DNA of 64,000 bases from Cytophagales bacterium (GCA_013297755.1 JAAFIH010000013.1:41761-105760), one strand, 5' to 3'; counted from the stretch's first letter, positions 43,531 through 54,325 are shown. The notes: generated from the letters alone by a model not told the origin. A program made the numbers and translations.

Positions 43531-45546
43531 TTATTTAAAATATCGAATTAAAGCAATTTCAATAAGTAAGAATAGCAAAGAAATCAATAAACAATATTTC
43601 CAAATTTCTAAATCATTATTTTGGTTTATTATTACTGAATTGTTGGTATCTATTTCTTCAAAATCTTGTATTTTTATATTTTTATAGTTTTTGAAAACTG
43701 ATTGAAGTTCTTGTTTAGAGTAATATTCTAATATACTTTCATTTTTAGGAATGTTTAATGCCAAAGGTATTGTCAGGCTATCGCTCAAAATTAATGAATA
43801 AATACCTGCACCTGGCACATTGGGTGGCAGTTCAAATTGTAGATTTTCGTTGTTTTGAGTGGGTTGTACAATGTAAGAGGTATTGTCTTTTACAAAAGAT
43901 ATGGGTTTGTCGTTATTTGTAAGAATATAAGGAATTTTTATCCATTTAGAATCAATAGAATAAGATAAAGATGGAGAGTTTTTGATGCTTGTAAGTGCCA
44001 TTTTGTACATGAATGGCACAAAAATAGCGTGTCTCATCAGATTTGTGTTGTTTTGGTAAAGTGGCGTGTTGCATAAATATAACAATCCATTACCTATTTT
44101 TTTGTAACAAACAAAGGCTTCATTGTCAGTTGATTTAAGTAATATGTTTGACTTTTCGTTTATTTGAAATATAGGTTTTATAAATGGCATATCAGCTTGT
44201 CGATTGGTTTTTTCAAATATATTTTTGAAAAATGGATTTGAAACATCAGGAAAAGCCATAAATAATTTAGATTCGTTGGATGGGGTTTGGTTTAAATATT
44301 TGATATTTTGCCAACCAAAGTAAGCACCAGAAGAAATTAATGTGTTTTCGGTTGCATTTTCTGATGGAAAAGCCAATACTTGTTTTCCTTTGGCTACATA
44401 ATCTTTTAGGGTTTCTAGTTCGTTTTGCTTGAGTTTATCAAAACCATCTACAACTATAAAGTTAGATTTTTTCATGTCTGATTGCGAAATCAAACCTTGT
44501 TTGTTTTCGATAATTTCAAATGTTTTTTCGCTTGTATATACTTGCTTAGTATACGAATCTTGAGAATTAGTAATATTTAGTACTTTTACTTTTGGTGTAG
44601 GATACAATACAAAGTAATATTTATTATCAAAAGTTACTTCATCATTTTCTATTATTAATTCGCAACTGGCTGGTTTTGAGTTGGTTAGTTCAAAATTAAA
44701 ACTTACTAACGATGTAGATTTAGTATCAATAGTAGCCGAAACGAGTCCTGTTTGGATATTATTTATTTTAAATTTTAGTTTTACGGTTTTGGTGTTATAG
44801 GTGTTTTTCAGAGCCACAAAAAGTTTGTTTTTTTCTGATTCTCTCACAAAAATATTTTCGGTCCACACACTATCAATGTATACATTTGACACAGTTTTAT
44901 TTGCCATGGCAATCAAAATGGTTTCGTTGGTTGTGTCAGCACCTATTTTATTGACATCTAATGTATAGCTTTTTTGGAAATCACTAAAAAATAAATTAGT
45001 AATATTGTTGTTTTTTTGGGCTAGATTATTTGCATAAAACTTCTTATTAATTTCGCTAAAAAATCTGTTTTTGCCAACAATGGCAGTTTCCGAAAGCCTA
45101 TCTTTGAGCTGTGTAGCATTGCGAATTACATTGTCTTTGGGCAGAAAATTTTGATCAATATATCTAAATTTTGTTTGTTTATTTGCTTTTTGTGTCCATT
45201 TATCAATATTTTTTAAAGATTCATTCAGTAGGTTTTGTACTTGCATACTTGGCGAATTGTCTACAAATATTTGATATTTTCGATCTGTGTTTGCTGTCGT
45301 AGAACCCTTAAAATTGGGCTGAGCCAAAGCAAAAATCAAAAAAATGATAGCTAAAATTCTTGACAATAAAATCAACCATTCTTTTACTTTTCTGGCAGAA
45401 GAGGTTTGTTGAGTTATGGATTTTAATAAAGCTACATTATTAAAAATAATTTTTTTGGGTTTTTGTAAATCAAAAAGGTGAATAACAATAGGTATTGCTA
45501 TTGCAAAAAGTCCAAATAAGTAAGAGGTGTTTACAAAAGTCATCAA
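43531..45546 (-). CDS. BatA-domain membrane protein
   Basis: Protein of 671 aa (669 if it starts at the third codon, MTFVNTSYL). The N-terminal aerotolerance (BatA) region has two helices: FGLFAIAIPIVIHLFDLQKP and EWLILLSRILAIIFLIFALA. A vWA/DUF-like region follows with the degenerate metal site YQIFVDNSPSMQV (about 90), in place of DxSxS. The middle is beta-rich, and a final helix ends the protein (YCLLISLLFLLIEIALIRYF). Such proteins are common in Bacteroidota and are linked to envelope or oxidative stress, without proven biochemistry. It is in one operon with the dihydroorotase homologue. Confidence 0.83.
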   Translation of the reverse strand: MMTFVNTSYLFGLFAIAIPIVIHLFDLQKPKKIIFNNVALLKSITQQTSSARKVKEWLILLSRILAIIFLIFALAQPNFKGSTTANTDRKYQIFVDNSPSMQVQNLLNESLKNIDKWTQKANKQTKFRYIDQNFLPKDNVIRNATQLKDRLSETAIVGKNRFFSEINKKFYANNLAQKNNNITNLFFSDFQKSYTLDVNKIGADTTNETILIAMANKTVSNVYIDSVWTENIFVRESEKNKLFVALKNTYNTKTVKLKFKINNIQTGLVSATIDTKSTSLVSFNFELTNSKPASCELIIENDEVTFDNKYYFVLYPTPKVKVLNITNSQDSYTKQVYTSEKTFEIIENKQGLISQSDMKKSNFIVVDGFDKLKQNELETLKDYVAKGKQVLAFPSENATENTLISSGAYFGWQNIKYLNQTPSNESKLFMAFPDVSNPFFKNIFEKTNRQADMPFIKPIFQINEKSNILLKSTDNEAFVCYKKIGNGLLYLCNTPLYQNNTNLMRHAIFVPFMYKMALTSIKNSPSLSYSIDSKWIKIPYILTNNDKPISFVKDNTSYIVQPTQNNENLQFELPPNVPGAGIYSLILSDSLTIPLALNIPKNESILEYYSKQELQSVFKNYKNIKIQDFEEIDTNNSVIINQNNDLEIWKYCLLISLLFLLIEIALIRYFK

Positions 45547-45658
45547 AAGTCAAAATTAAGCTAAATTTTGATTTTTTTATGATTACTTTTCATTTTTTTA
45601 ATTGGTTAGTAATAAATTGTAAAAGTTTATTCATAAAAATAGGATGTAAATACTAAAA

Positions 45659-46843
45659 TTACCAAAGAAAAAAATCTACACTATCACCACTGGCCAATTG
45701 TGTAATAGATATTGGGTGTAAAATAATTCCATCGGCTAGGAGCGTAGCTGATATATCGCCAGAACCATTAAATTTGAGTATTTCTATCTGACCCAATTGG
45801 TTTATTTTGGCAGGCAAAAACTCGTCCAGTGAATTTGTTTTAATTCTTGTACCCGAAAAAGTCATTTTTTGTGGTTTTTTTTCTTTTTTCTCAAAACAAT
45901 AGTGCAAAAATAATTCTAAAAATATTTTGCAAGCCACCTGTACTGAAAGTGGGTTTCCTGGAAATGCAAAAACAATAGCGTTGGTTTCAGAAACTCCAAA
46001 CCACAATGGTTTTCCTGGTTTTATGGCCACTTTATGAAAAATTTTCTTTACTCCCAGTGTATGTAATATGGCTGGTACATAATCTGCATCGCCTGCTGAT
46101 ACACCACCTGATAGTAATATTATGTCATTATCAATACATTTTTTTATGCTTGATTCTAGTTCAAATTCATTATCGCTGACATGGCAAATTTGGGTGGGTT
46201 TTATCTTAAATTTATCCAAAGAAGCCCTTATAGTAAAGCTATTAGAATCTCTAATTTGCACTTCTGATACTGATTGATATACTGTTTTGATTTCGTTTCC
46301 TGTAGAAATAATGGCCACTTTTGGCAATTTATACACTTCTACTTGGCTACATCCAACTACAGCCAAAGTGGCCCACTGAGCTTGGTGTATAGTAGAGTTT
46401 TGTGGAATAAGTATGTCATTGATTAGGGCATCTTCGCCTTTTTTTGAAATATTTTGGTAATATTTTATGTTTTCCGAAAATAATTCTACCCTATTATTTG
46501 CTATCGTTTTGCTGTCTTCTACCCTGACAATAGCAGTGGCAGTTGTTGGCACTGCTGCACCAGTCATTATTTTAAAACATTGGCCTTTGGCTAACTCTAA
46601 AGTACAATTTTCGCCAGCAAATATTTCTTTTATTACTTCAAATGGTGTTGTTTTTGTATCAAAATCTTCAAATCTAAAGGCATATCCATCCATAGCAGCC
46701 CTAAAAAAGGGTGGATAATCTCTGTCGGCCACTATATCCTGTGCCAATACTCTACCAAGAGCATCTTCTATGCTTATGTTTTCGGTGCCAAATGTTTTGG
46801 CTTGAGCCAAGATGTGGTCTTTTGCTTCTGCTAAAGAAATCAT
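45659..46843 (-). CDS. moeA: Molybdopterin molybdotransferase
   Basis: Protein of 394 aa that inserts molybdate into adenylylated molybdopterin in molybdenum cofactor synthesis. MoeA domains in order: N-terminal dimer region (LGRVLAQDIVADRDYPPFFR, AAMDGYAFR), MoCF-binding domain with AIISTGNEIK and LLSGGVSAGDADYVP, and FAFPGNPLSVQV, then the C-terminal beta barrel. No other moa or mob genes are adjacent. It starts 3 nt after the stop codon of the propeller gene, so the two form one transcript. Length is normal. Confidence 0.93.
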   Translation of the reverse strand: MISLAEAKDHILAQAKTFGTENISIEDALGRVLAQDIVADRDYPPFFRAAMDGYAFRFEDFDTKTTPFEVIKEIFAGENCTLELAKGQCFKIMTGAAVPTTATAIVRVEDSKTIANNRVELFSENIKYYQNISKKGEDALINDILIPQNSTIHQAQWATLAVVGCSQVEVYKLPKVAIISTGNEIKTVYQSVSEVQIRDSNSFTIRASLDKFKIKPTQICHVSDNEFELESSIKKCIDNDIILLSGGVSAGDADYVPAILHTLGVKKIFHKVAIKPGKPLWFGVSETNAIVFAFPGNPLSVQVACKIFLELFLHYCFEKKEKKPQKMTFSGTRIKTNSLDEFLPAKINQLGQIEILKFNGSGDISATLLADGIILHPISITQLASGDSVDFFLW

Positions 46844-46846
46844 TTT

Positions 46847-49612
46847 TTAACTTGTTGTCGTTTGATTATCTTTAGCTTTTTTTAATATAAATCTATATAA
46901 AACTTGCTCTATTGGGAAAATAACAATAGCAATGGTAACTTTTGTGGCAAAACTAAGCACTGGCGAATCGTCTATTTGCACAAATGATTCTACAATAGAA
47001 GTAATTAATTCTACAAACATCACAATAGTTACAAATGTAAGAATCTTACTTACTGTTTTTTGTTCGCCACCAATTCTATTAAAGAAAATAGAAAGGAACA
47101 ATAAAGTAGCAAAAAAAGTAACTTCTAACAAATAAAACCACCAAGTTTGCCAATAAGGGGGTTTTACTTCAAAATAAATAGGATTGCTGTAAGCAATTTG
47201 CCCTAGGGTGTTTTTTGAGCGAATGGCCAGTTGGTAGCTGCCACTTTGCAAATGGCTGAACGAAATCTTGTTGTTGGCATCCCATGGCGACCATATTTCG
47301 TTTTCGCTATCTACATTTTTGAGTTTGTAAGAAAATGTACAAAGTTTTCCATCTAAATATTCGGGTATGATATAGTTAAACGATACAGAACTTTTGTGTT
47401 CTTGTATAATCATATTGTCGGTTTTGGCAGATCGCCCATTGGCAGATTCTATGTAATTTAAAAATAGAGATGTGCCATTTACAGTGTTTACACTTGCTTT
47501 GGTATCAAACTGACAAAGCAATCCTTTTTGGGTAATTACCCAGCATATTTGCGTTTTATTGTCTATGGTAATGTCCTGTATATCAGACATTAAATTAAGA
47601 AAACTAAGGTTTAGATTGTCTAATTTGGGGTTTGAATATAGTTGCCATTTTTGGGCTTCGTTGATCCAAAGTTTATTGTTTTCGGTATGAATAAGCCTAA
47701 AATATTTTCCATTGGCATATCCAGTTGTGGTATCTTTTTGCAATTTATTAGTTTTAACATCATATACATATATATCAGTAGAAGTTATAGCCATCAATTT
47801 ATTTTCATAAAAAACTAAATTAATGTCATCTGAATAAGGATTTTGGATTAAAAAAGTGTCCTTTTTGGCAATATTACCCGTTTTGTCGAGTTTAAATTTA
47901 TAAACATAGTAGCTACTACTTACCCATAAGTTAGACGAATCAGATTCACAAATATTGATTATATCATCGTTATAATCTTTAAAATAATCTGTAACTTTTA
48001 GTTCGTTATTATTTATATTAAATCCAATAAACTTACTATCTTTGGTGCCAATGTAAAGTTTGTTTTGATTTTTGGATAAATACATATAATTAACAAATGC
48101 TGTATGGATTTTTTTTGATTTATCGTTTACAATTTCATAAATCCCATTATTGGATGCTACCAATAATTTATTGCCCCAGGCCAATATTTGAGTACATTTT
48201 GAATCTATACCTTCAATTTTTTTAAAATAATATTTAATAGAACCAATGCCAGGATTGACTACTGTTTTTTTGATGGCTATTAATTTAGTACTATTTTTTG
48301 GGTTTTTATTATTCGTTTGTGGTTGTTCTTTTATTTTTTCTTTAGCATCTTTGGCTTCTTCTGCTTCTTTTTCTTCTTTGGCTTTTCGTTTGAAAATTCC
48401 TAAAAATCGTTTTATTTTTTCTACTTTTTCTTTTTGTTTTTCTATGGTTTCGTTCAATTTACCCTCCTTGGTTTCTTCATCAGATTTATTTTTTTTGTTT
48501 GCTTTTTGGATATATTGCACAATTTGAGATGTGTTTTGGGTTTCGGTCAGGTAATACACACCTTCGCTAGTGGCCACATATAATTTTTCATTGAAAGAAA
48601 TGGCCGATTCGAGATGTCCCTCTAGGCCTACATAATTACTATATGTTCGCAAAGGCAATTCGTAATCTATGCGTGAAAATCCAAATTCATGGGCAATCCA
48701 TATACCAGATTGGGCATCTTTGCAAATGGCAAATACTTCGTTGTCGGGCAAACCACTGTAATAGTTGGCTATGGCAGTAGTTTTGCCAGTTTTTGTATTA
48801 AATATCAAACAGCCCCCACGATTGGTAGCAATAGCAGCCAAATCGTTACTAAGTGCTATGCCTTCATTTATGACTGATTCGTTGATATATTTTTGGTCTT
48901 CTAGCTTGTATGGCTCTAGCCTGTAGCCACTATATACATAGCTGGTGTTGTTGTCGGTAAACAGCAGAGTGGTATTGTTTTGGGCAGGAATGGCACAAAC
49001 TACTTTTTCGTTGGCAGGAAAAGGGAGCGATATTTTTGTAATTTGGTCGTTGATAAATCTAAATATACCATTCGATTTGTCCGAAATATAGGCTTCGTCC
49101 AAGTATTCAAACATATTATCAATCGAAATAGTAGCATTATTTTGCCATTTATTGGTTATTTTTTTGTCTTTTTTAGAAAATTTGTACACGATACCATCGC
49201 CCATAAAATACACAAACTTACGAAGTACAATAATTTTTGAAATTGACAAATACTTATTTGATTCAGTCAAAATAGCATTGTATTGTTCGTTACCTGCGTT
49301 GTCGGTATTGATAAGTCCAAATCCATCTAGGCAGCCAACATATACATTTTTGTCTAATTTATCGCTTGCTATGGCCATAGCAGTGGTTGATGTTTTGATA
49401 AGTTGCCAATTAACACCATCAAATTTGAGTACACCTCTTCGATTTGCAGCATATATTTGGCCATTGTAATCTTGCGAAATAGCAAAGTTTTCGTTTTCGA
49501 TTTGTTCGTTTTCGGCAGTATAATGTGTTATAAAAAAATCACCTTTTTGAGCAAAAACTGACATGGCAGATTGAACAAAAAGTATTAATAATATGTATAT
49601 GCTTTTTTTCAT
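46847..49612 (-). CDS. Two-component-type propeller / Y_Y_Y protein without output domain
   Basis: Protein of 921 aa with a signal peptide (MKKSIYILLILFVQSAMSVF). Regulator-propeller repeats run from about 28 to 350 and from 445 to 700 (ISQDYNGQIYAANRRGVLKF, AICKDAQSGIWIAHEFGFSR). Between them is a highly charged Lys/Glu coiled-coil insert (about 370-440). A Y_Y_Y beta domain (about 735-810) is followed by four transmembrane helices and a short basic tail. The histidine kinase or DNA-binding output normally joined to such sensors is missing. It may act through a partner or as a membrane-mechanical sensor. The downstream gene is moeA. Confidence 0.82.
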   Translation of the reverse strand: MKKSIYILLILFVQSAMSVFAQKGDFFITHYTAENEQIENENFAISQDYNGQIYAANRRGVLKFDGVNWQLIKTSTTAMAIASDKLDKNVYVGCLDGFGLINTDNAGNEQYNAILTESNKYLSISKIIVLRKFVYFMGDGIVYKFSKKDKKITNKWQNNATISIDNMFEYLDEAYISDKSNGIFRFINDQITKISLPFPANEKVVCAIPAQNNTTLLFTDNNTSYVYSGYRLEPYKLEDQKYINESVINEGIALSNDLAAIATNRGGCLIFNTKTGKTTAIANYYSGLPDNEVFAICKDAQSGIWIAHEFGFSRIDYELPLRTYSNYVGLEGHLESAISFNEKLYVATSEGVYYLTETQNTSQIVQYIQKANKKNKSDEETKEGKLNETIEKQKEKVEKIKRFLGIFKRKAKEEKEAEEAKDAKEKIKEQPQTNNKNPKNSTKLIAIKKTVVNPGIGSIKYYFKKIEGIDSKCTQILAWGNKLLVASNNGIYEIVNDKSKKIHTAFVNYMYLSKNQNKLYIGTKDSKFIGFNINNNELKVTDYFKDYNDDIINICESDSSNLWVSSSYYVYKFKLDKTGNIAKKDTFLIQNPYSDDINLVFYENKLMAITSTDIYVYDVKTNKLQKDTTTGYANGKYFRLIHTENNKLWINEAQKWQLYSNPKLDNLNLSFLNLMSDIQDITIDNKTQICWVITQKGLLCQFDTKASVNTVNGTSLFLNYIESANGRSAKTDNMIIQEHKSSVSFNYIIPEYLDGKLCTFSYKLKNVDSENEIWSPWDANNKISFSHLQSGSYQLAIRSKNTLGQIAYSNPIYFEVKPPYWQTWWFYLLEVTFFATLLFLSIFFNRIGGEQKTVSKILTFVTIVMFVELITSIVESFVQIDDSPVLSFATKVTIAIVIFPIEQVLYRFILKKAKDNQTTTS

Positions 49613-50070
49613 ATTGTAGTTAAATTATTTATAAATATGATAACAAAAATGTTTAATTCCAAAAAAGTAATGTTAATTTGTTATTAACATTTTAAAAATT
49701 ATAAAATATAATATAAATAAGTGTTTAAAACCTAATGGATGTAAAAGTAAAAATAACCAATAAAGTCTATCTTTAATAAAAAGTAATTTATTTATTATTT
49801 ATTATTAAAAATATTGAGATTTTTTTTGTTTTTAAGAATTTTCGGTTAAAATATTCTTACTACTGTCCCCAAAAATAAGTATTATTTACCGTTTTCTAGT
49901 ATCAATTTGGTGAAACAAGAAAAGGGGTCTGAGATTAAAATTTTTGTAAAATTATTTTTTTCATCTATTGTCATTCATTTTTTTGATTTTTAATTGCAAA
50001 AAATATCTAAAAAATATCACCTTTGTATCTTAAATAAAACACTCAGCCGAAACTGAAGCAGTTTAAATCC
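49613..50070. other. About 460-bp divergent intergenic region, no gene seen
   Basis: AT-rich sequence between the propeller gene and trhO, which are divergently transcribed, so it must hold both promoters. I found no clear -33/-7 pair with full consensus, no RNA gene and no strong hairpin. Confidence 0.45.
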
Positions 50071-51048
50071 ATGCCAAATATCAACGAAATCAACCCAACG
50101 CCTTATTGGGTGTTGCTTTACTATTGTTTTACACCCATCGACAGCCCAGAAGAGTTTAGAGAGCAGCATCATCTTTGGTGCCTCAAGCATGGCCTCAATG
50201 GAAGAATAATTATAGCCCCAGAAGGCCTCAATGGCACTGTTTCGGGTGCTCCAGCCGATTGCCAAGCCTACATGGATTATGTAAAAGCGGATACCAGATT
50301 TGCAAATATTGATTTTAAGGTAGAAAAATCTGATAAACCTGCTTTTGCAAAACTCCATGTAAGAACAAAATCTGAAATAGTGCATGCTGATTTGCCTCAA
50401 ATAAAACCCTGGGAACGAACAGGAATTCATCTAGAGCCAGCCCAATTTAAGGCCATGAAAGACAACCCTGATGTAGTAGTGGTCGATTTTAGGTCTAATT
50501 ACGAACATAAAGTAGGTAAATTTAAAAATGCAATAACCCTAGATATTGAAAATTTTAGAGACTTTCCTACTAAAATAGCTCAATTAGAAAAATATAAAGA
50601 CAAAAAAATTATTACTTATTGTACTGGCGGCATCAAATGCGAAAAGGCCAGTGCCTATTTGCTCGATCAAGGTTTTGAAAATGTGTATCAACTACATGGC
50701 GGCATCATAAAATATGGTATAGAAGAAGGTGGCCAAGATTTTGAAGGAAAATGCTATGTGTTTGACAATCGACTGACTGTGGATGTAAACAAAATAAATC
50801 CTGTGGTTGCATCTGTTTGTTATATTTGTGGTACCCATTGCGATAGAATGATAAATTGTGCCAATGCTCTTTGCAATAACCACGTGCCTGTATGCGAAAA
50901 ATGTGGCTGGGACATGAAAGGTACTTGCTCTGAGGCCTGTAAGCACACACCCAACATACGTGTGTACGATGGAAGTGGCTATTATCAAAAAAAATCGAAT
51001 GGATACAATCCTTATATTGGGCTTACTAGAAGAAAAAAAACGAATTAA
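50071..51048 (+). CDS. trhO: tRNA uridine(34) 5-hydroxylase, rhodanese family
   Basis: Protein of 325 aa (formerly YceA). It hydroxylates U34 of certain tRNAs to ho5U using oxygen. The N-terminal acylphosphatase-like domain has YYCFTPIDSPEEFREQHHLW and APEGLNGTVSG. The rhodanese domain has VVVDFRSNYEHKVGKF and the catalytic Cys in ITYCTGGIKCEKASAYLLDQ (about 191). The C-terminal Cys-rich region (CYICGTHCDRMINCANALCN, CEKCGWDMKGTCSEACK) fits zinc binding. Length is typical. The gene is monocistronic. Confidence 0.92.
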   Translation: MPNINEINPTPYWVLLYYCFTPIDSPEEFREQHHLWCLKHGLNGRIIIAPEGLNGTVSGAPADCQAYMDYVKADTRFANIDFKVEKSDKPAFAKLHVRTKSEIVHADLPQIKPWERTGIHLEPAQFKAMKDNPDVVVVDFRSNYEHKVGKFKNAITLDIENFRDFPTKIAQLEKYKDKKIITYCTGGIKCEKASAYLLDQGFENVYQLHGGIIKYGIEEGGQDFEGKCYVFDNRLTVDVNKINPVVASVCYICGTHCDRMINCANALCNNHVPVCEKCGWDMKGTCSEACKHTPNIRVYDGSGYYQKKSNGYNPYIGLTRRKKTN

Positions 51049-51230
51049 TGTTTTAGGTAACTTATGTTACGCAGGAAATTTTTTAAATCGTTGCCAGTTC
51101 GATTATTTAAAGCATTTAATAGATTATTAACAATATTAAAATTTCAATAAAATTAAAGTTTTGCGTTACATCAGTTAAGTAAAATAATAAAATTACTTTT
51201 ACACATTATCTTATCATTTTAATAAAATTT

Positions 51231-53774
51231 ATGAAAAAAATCATTTTTGCTGCCCTTTTATTGACCATTTCGCTACAAGCAAAAGACAAAGATGTAGCCA
51301 AAAAAGATAGCACTGCTACAACAAAAGCGCCTAAAAAGAAAAAAAGTTTTGATGATAGTCTCAAAACATACAAACGCTTTGGTGGATTATTCAAATTTTA
51401 TCAAGATACCACCAAAGGTACTTTGTTGATGGCCATCAAAAAAAACCAACTCAATAAAGAATATATTTATTTTGCATATAGCGAAAACGGACAGCACAGC
51501 TCAGGCACATTTCGTGGTAGTTTTAGAGACAACAAAATTTTTACAATTCGTAAGTATTTTGATAAATTAGAATTTGTAGTCATCAATACAAATCTATATT
51601 TTGATAGCACCAACGCACTTAGCAAAGCTGCCGATGCCAACATAAGCAATGCAGTATTATACTCCAAAAAAATAAGCGAAACCGACAACGAAAAAGGCGA
51701 ATTTTTGCTCAATGTTGATGATTTGTTTTTGTCAGAACTTCTCCATCGCATCAAACCAACAGCCCCTAGAGGTGTGCCTGCCGATAGTTATTTTTCTCTT
51801 GGTAGCCTTAGCAAAGACAAATCTAAAATTCTTAAAATAAGAAATTATCCAGAAAATACAGATATTGTGGCAGAATATGTTTTTGAAAATTCTTACCCTT
51901 CGGTAGGTGGTGGTGTAGAAATTGCAGACGAAAGAAATGTAAGCGTTATCATACAACATTCGTTTATAGAAATGCCACAAAATAATTTTAGACCACGCAA
52001 AGATGACTACCGAGTGGGCTATTTTATGACTGCCAACAACGACATGACAAGCCCAAAAGCCACCAATTATCACGATGTCATTCACAGGTGGCATTTAGAA
52101 AAAAAAGATAACAATGCCTCTTTATCAGAACCCATAAAACCAATTACTTGGTGGATAGAAAAAACTACACCCAAAGAATGGCGACAAACTATAAAAGAAG
52201 CAGGCCTAGCCTGGAACAAAGCGTTTGAAAAAGCAGGTTTCAAGAATGCCATAGTCATACAAGAACAACCAGACACTGCCTCTTGGGATGCTGGCGATAT
52301 AAGATACAATGTATTGCGATGGAACTCATCGCCAAACCCTATCTTTGGGGGCTATGGTCCCAGTTTTGTAAACCCAAGATCTGGACAAATTTTAGGCTCT
52401 GATATTATATTTGAATACGTTTTTCTTACGAATAGAATGAAGTTAGAAAAGTTTTTTGATAAAGCAGCACTTCCATTTCAAAACCAAAACGAACATAATT
52501 GTGCTGGTCATTGTGGGCTTGAAAATCATTTGCAACACAATGTGCAATTTGGACAGATGGCTAGCATTGCTGCCGATTCAAGTAATAATTCCGAATTAAT
52601 GAAACAAGCTGTTTATTACTTAATTTTACACGAAATGGGTCATACTCTGGGTCTTACGCATAATATGCGTGCAAGCCAAATGCTAAAAGGAGATAAACTA
52701 AACGATGTAAATATTACTTCAAAGGATGGACTTACAGCCTCTGTCATGGATTATCCAACGATAAATATTGCCCTCGACAAAACCAAACAAGGCGATTATT
52801 TTACTCGAACACCAGGCTTGTATGACGATTGGGCCATAGCTTATGGCTACAATACATACAAAGATACGGCTTCCGAAAACAAAGATTTGCAAAAATTACT
52901 TTCAAAATCTACAGAACCTGCCCTAGCCTATGGCAACGATGCAGATGATATGCGCAGCCCTGGCACACACATAGACCCACGAGTGATGATACATGATTTG
53001 TCGGGCGATGCCATTTCTTATATGAGCGATAGACTCAAATTGACTACTTCTTTGGCTGGTTCACTGTTCAAAAAATATACCAAACAAGGCCAAACATACC
53101 ATGAACTGAAAAACGCATTTATGCTACTCACAGGCGAACAATCCAATGCTGCAACCGTAATTTCTCGATATGTAGGCGGCATTTATGTAGAACGACAACC
53201 AGTAGGAAGCACCAAAACACCCTTTACACCTGTGCCTTTGGCCGAGCAAAAACGTGCTTTTGATATCATTTCTTACTATATTTTTTCTACTAAAGCTTTT
53301 CAATTTGGTCAAAATATGTATGCCTACTTGCAATCTCAACGCAGAGGATTTGGTAATTATGGCAACAACGAAGACCCAAAAATACATGACAGAATTTTGA
53401 ATATTCAACGAAATATATTCGACCATTGGTTGCATCCAAACCTACTAAAACGCATGACCGACAGCCAGTTGTACGGAAATAAATATAGCATTTCTACTTT
53501 TATGAATGATTTAACAAATAGCTTGTTTTCTGAAGACCTCAACACTTCTGTAACAACCTTAAGGCAAAATATACAAACGGAATACACCCATAGATTGGCA
53601 CAAATTATAAAATCAGATAATCCCAGTTATGATTATATAGCAAAATCTAACATTCATTATCAATTAAATAAAATCAAGAAACTATGTACTATCAATGCAG
53701 GAGTAGACTTACAAACACAAATTCATAGAGATAATTTGGTAAGAATAATAAACAAAGGATTGGATAACAAGTAA
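51231..53774 (+). CDS. Secreted zinc-dependent metalloprotease (DUF5117/DUF5118, metzincin)
   Basis: Protein of 847 aa with a short signal sequence (MKKIIFAALLLTISLQAK). An N-terminal DUF5118/DUF5117-like region (about 35-330) includes GLFKFYQDTTKGTLLMAIKK and ISVIIQHSF-like strands. The catalytic site is H467-E468-M-G-H471-TLGLT-H477, the metzincin HExxHxxGxxH motif, followed by MDYPT, the Met-turn candidate (about 504). The C-terminal DUF4953-like part is helical. Proteins of this family are large secreted peptidases in Bacteroidota; the substrate is unknown. Monocistronic, start chosen at the only ATG preceding the signal sequence. Confidence 0.9.
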   Translation: MKKIIFAALLLTISLQAKDKDVAKKDSTATTKAPKKKKSFDDSLKTYKRFGGLFKFYQDTTKGTLLMAIKKNQLNKEYIYFAYSENGQHSSGTFRGSFRDNKIFTIRKYFDKLEFVVINTNLYFDSTNALSKAADANISNAVLYSKKISETDNEKGEFLLNVDDLFLSELLHRIKPTAPRGVPADSYFSLGSLSKDKSKILKIRNYPENTDIVAEYVFENSYPSVGGGVEIADERNVSVIIQHSFIEMPQNNFRPRKDDYRVGYFMTANNDMTSPKATNYHDVIHRWHLEKKDNNASLSEPIKPITWWIEKTTPKEWRQTIKEAGLAWNKAFEKAGFKNAIVIQEQPDTASWDAGDIRYNVLRWNSSPNPIFGGYGPSFVNPRSGQILGSDIIFEYVFLTNRMKLEKFFDKAALPFQNQNEHNCAGHCGLENHLQHNVQFGQMASIAADSSNNSELMKQAVYYLILHEMGHTLGLTHNMRASQMLKGDKLNDVNITSKDGLTASVMDYPTINIALDKTKQGDYFTRTPGLYDDWAIAYGYNTYKDTASENKDLQKLLSKSTEPALAYGNDADDMRSPGTHIDPRVMIHDLSGDAISYMSDRLKLTTSLAGSLFKKYTKQGQTYHELKNAFMLLTGEQSNAATVISRYVGGIYVERQPVGSTKTPFTPVPLAEQKRAFDIISYYIFSTKAFQFGQNMYAYLQSQRRGFGNYGNNEDPKIHDRILNIQRNIFDHWLHPNLLKRMTDSQLYGNKYSISTFMNDLTNSLFSEDLNTSVTTLRQNIQTEYTHRLAQIIKSDNPSYDYIAKSNIHYQLNKIKKLCTINAGVDLQTQIHRDNLVRIINKGLDNK

Positions 53775-53956
53775 GGTTTTTTTGTAAATTGGATAAATTA
53801 CAGTTTGATTTAAAAAAGTAATACTTTTTGATTTCTCTCTAAGTTATAATAAATTACCCTTAAAAAACCAATTATTTATTGTCAGAAGTTTAAAGAGTAA
53901 AATAAAAATAGTTTGAAAAAAGTAGCACTCAAAGACTTAATTTATAATTGACACAA

Positions 53957-54325
53957 TTAGTCTTTTACCTTAATTTCTCCATTTTTGTATAAATCAAGGA
54001 CTTTTTGTAAAATGACTTCTATTGTTTGCAAAGGTAAGTCTAAGTTGGGGTCTATGAGCAATATTTTCATTCGACTTCGTTTTTCTTGTAACAAAAATGG
54101 TTCGTCAAATCTATAACCTTCTACTAATCCAATATAGGGTTGTTTGAGTTTTTTGTGAACCCATAAATAACAAAACATTTTTCGTTTGTAATAAAAAAAG
54201 GGCATTCCATATTTCCAAGCACTGGATACATCTTTATCTTGTTTCAAAATTATTTCTTTTAAAGCAAGCAATGTTTCTTTTATTGGCTCAATTTGCTGTG
54301 AAAAAAAACTGTCTAATTCTTTCAT
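53957..54325 (-). CDS. DUF1801 / YdhG-like small protein
   Basis: Protein of 122 aa. The pattern LDSFFSQQIEPIKETLLALK, SSAWKYGMPFFYYKRKMFCY and the ending of helices near residue 95 match the YdhG/DUF1801 fold related to frataxin-like small domains. The family has no established biochemical role, though ferric or iron handling has been suggested for a few members. No signal peptide; cytoplasmic. It is divergent from the Fe-S protein gene, with an 18-bp tandem repeat between them. Confidence 0.8.
   Translation of the reverse strand: MKELDSFFSQQIEPIKETLLALKEIILKQDKDVSSAWKYGMPFFYYKRKMFCYLWVHKKLKQPYIGLVEGYRFDEPFLLQEKRSRMKILLIDPNLDLPLQTIEVILQKVLDLYKNGEIKVKD

Noticed and set aside
50017..50430. 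Minus-strand frame overlapping trhO
   Set aside because: Shadow of the trhO coding sequence; no family features.
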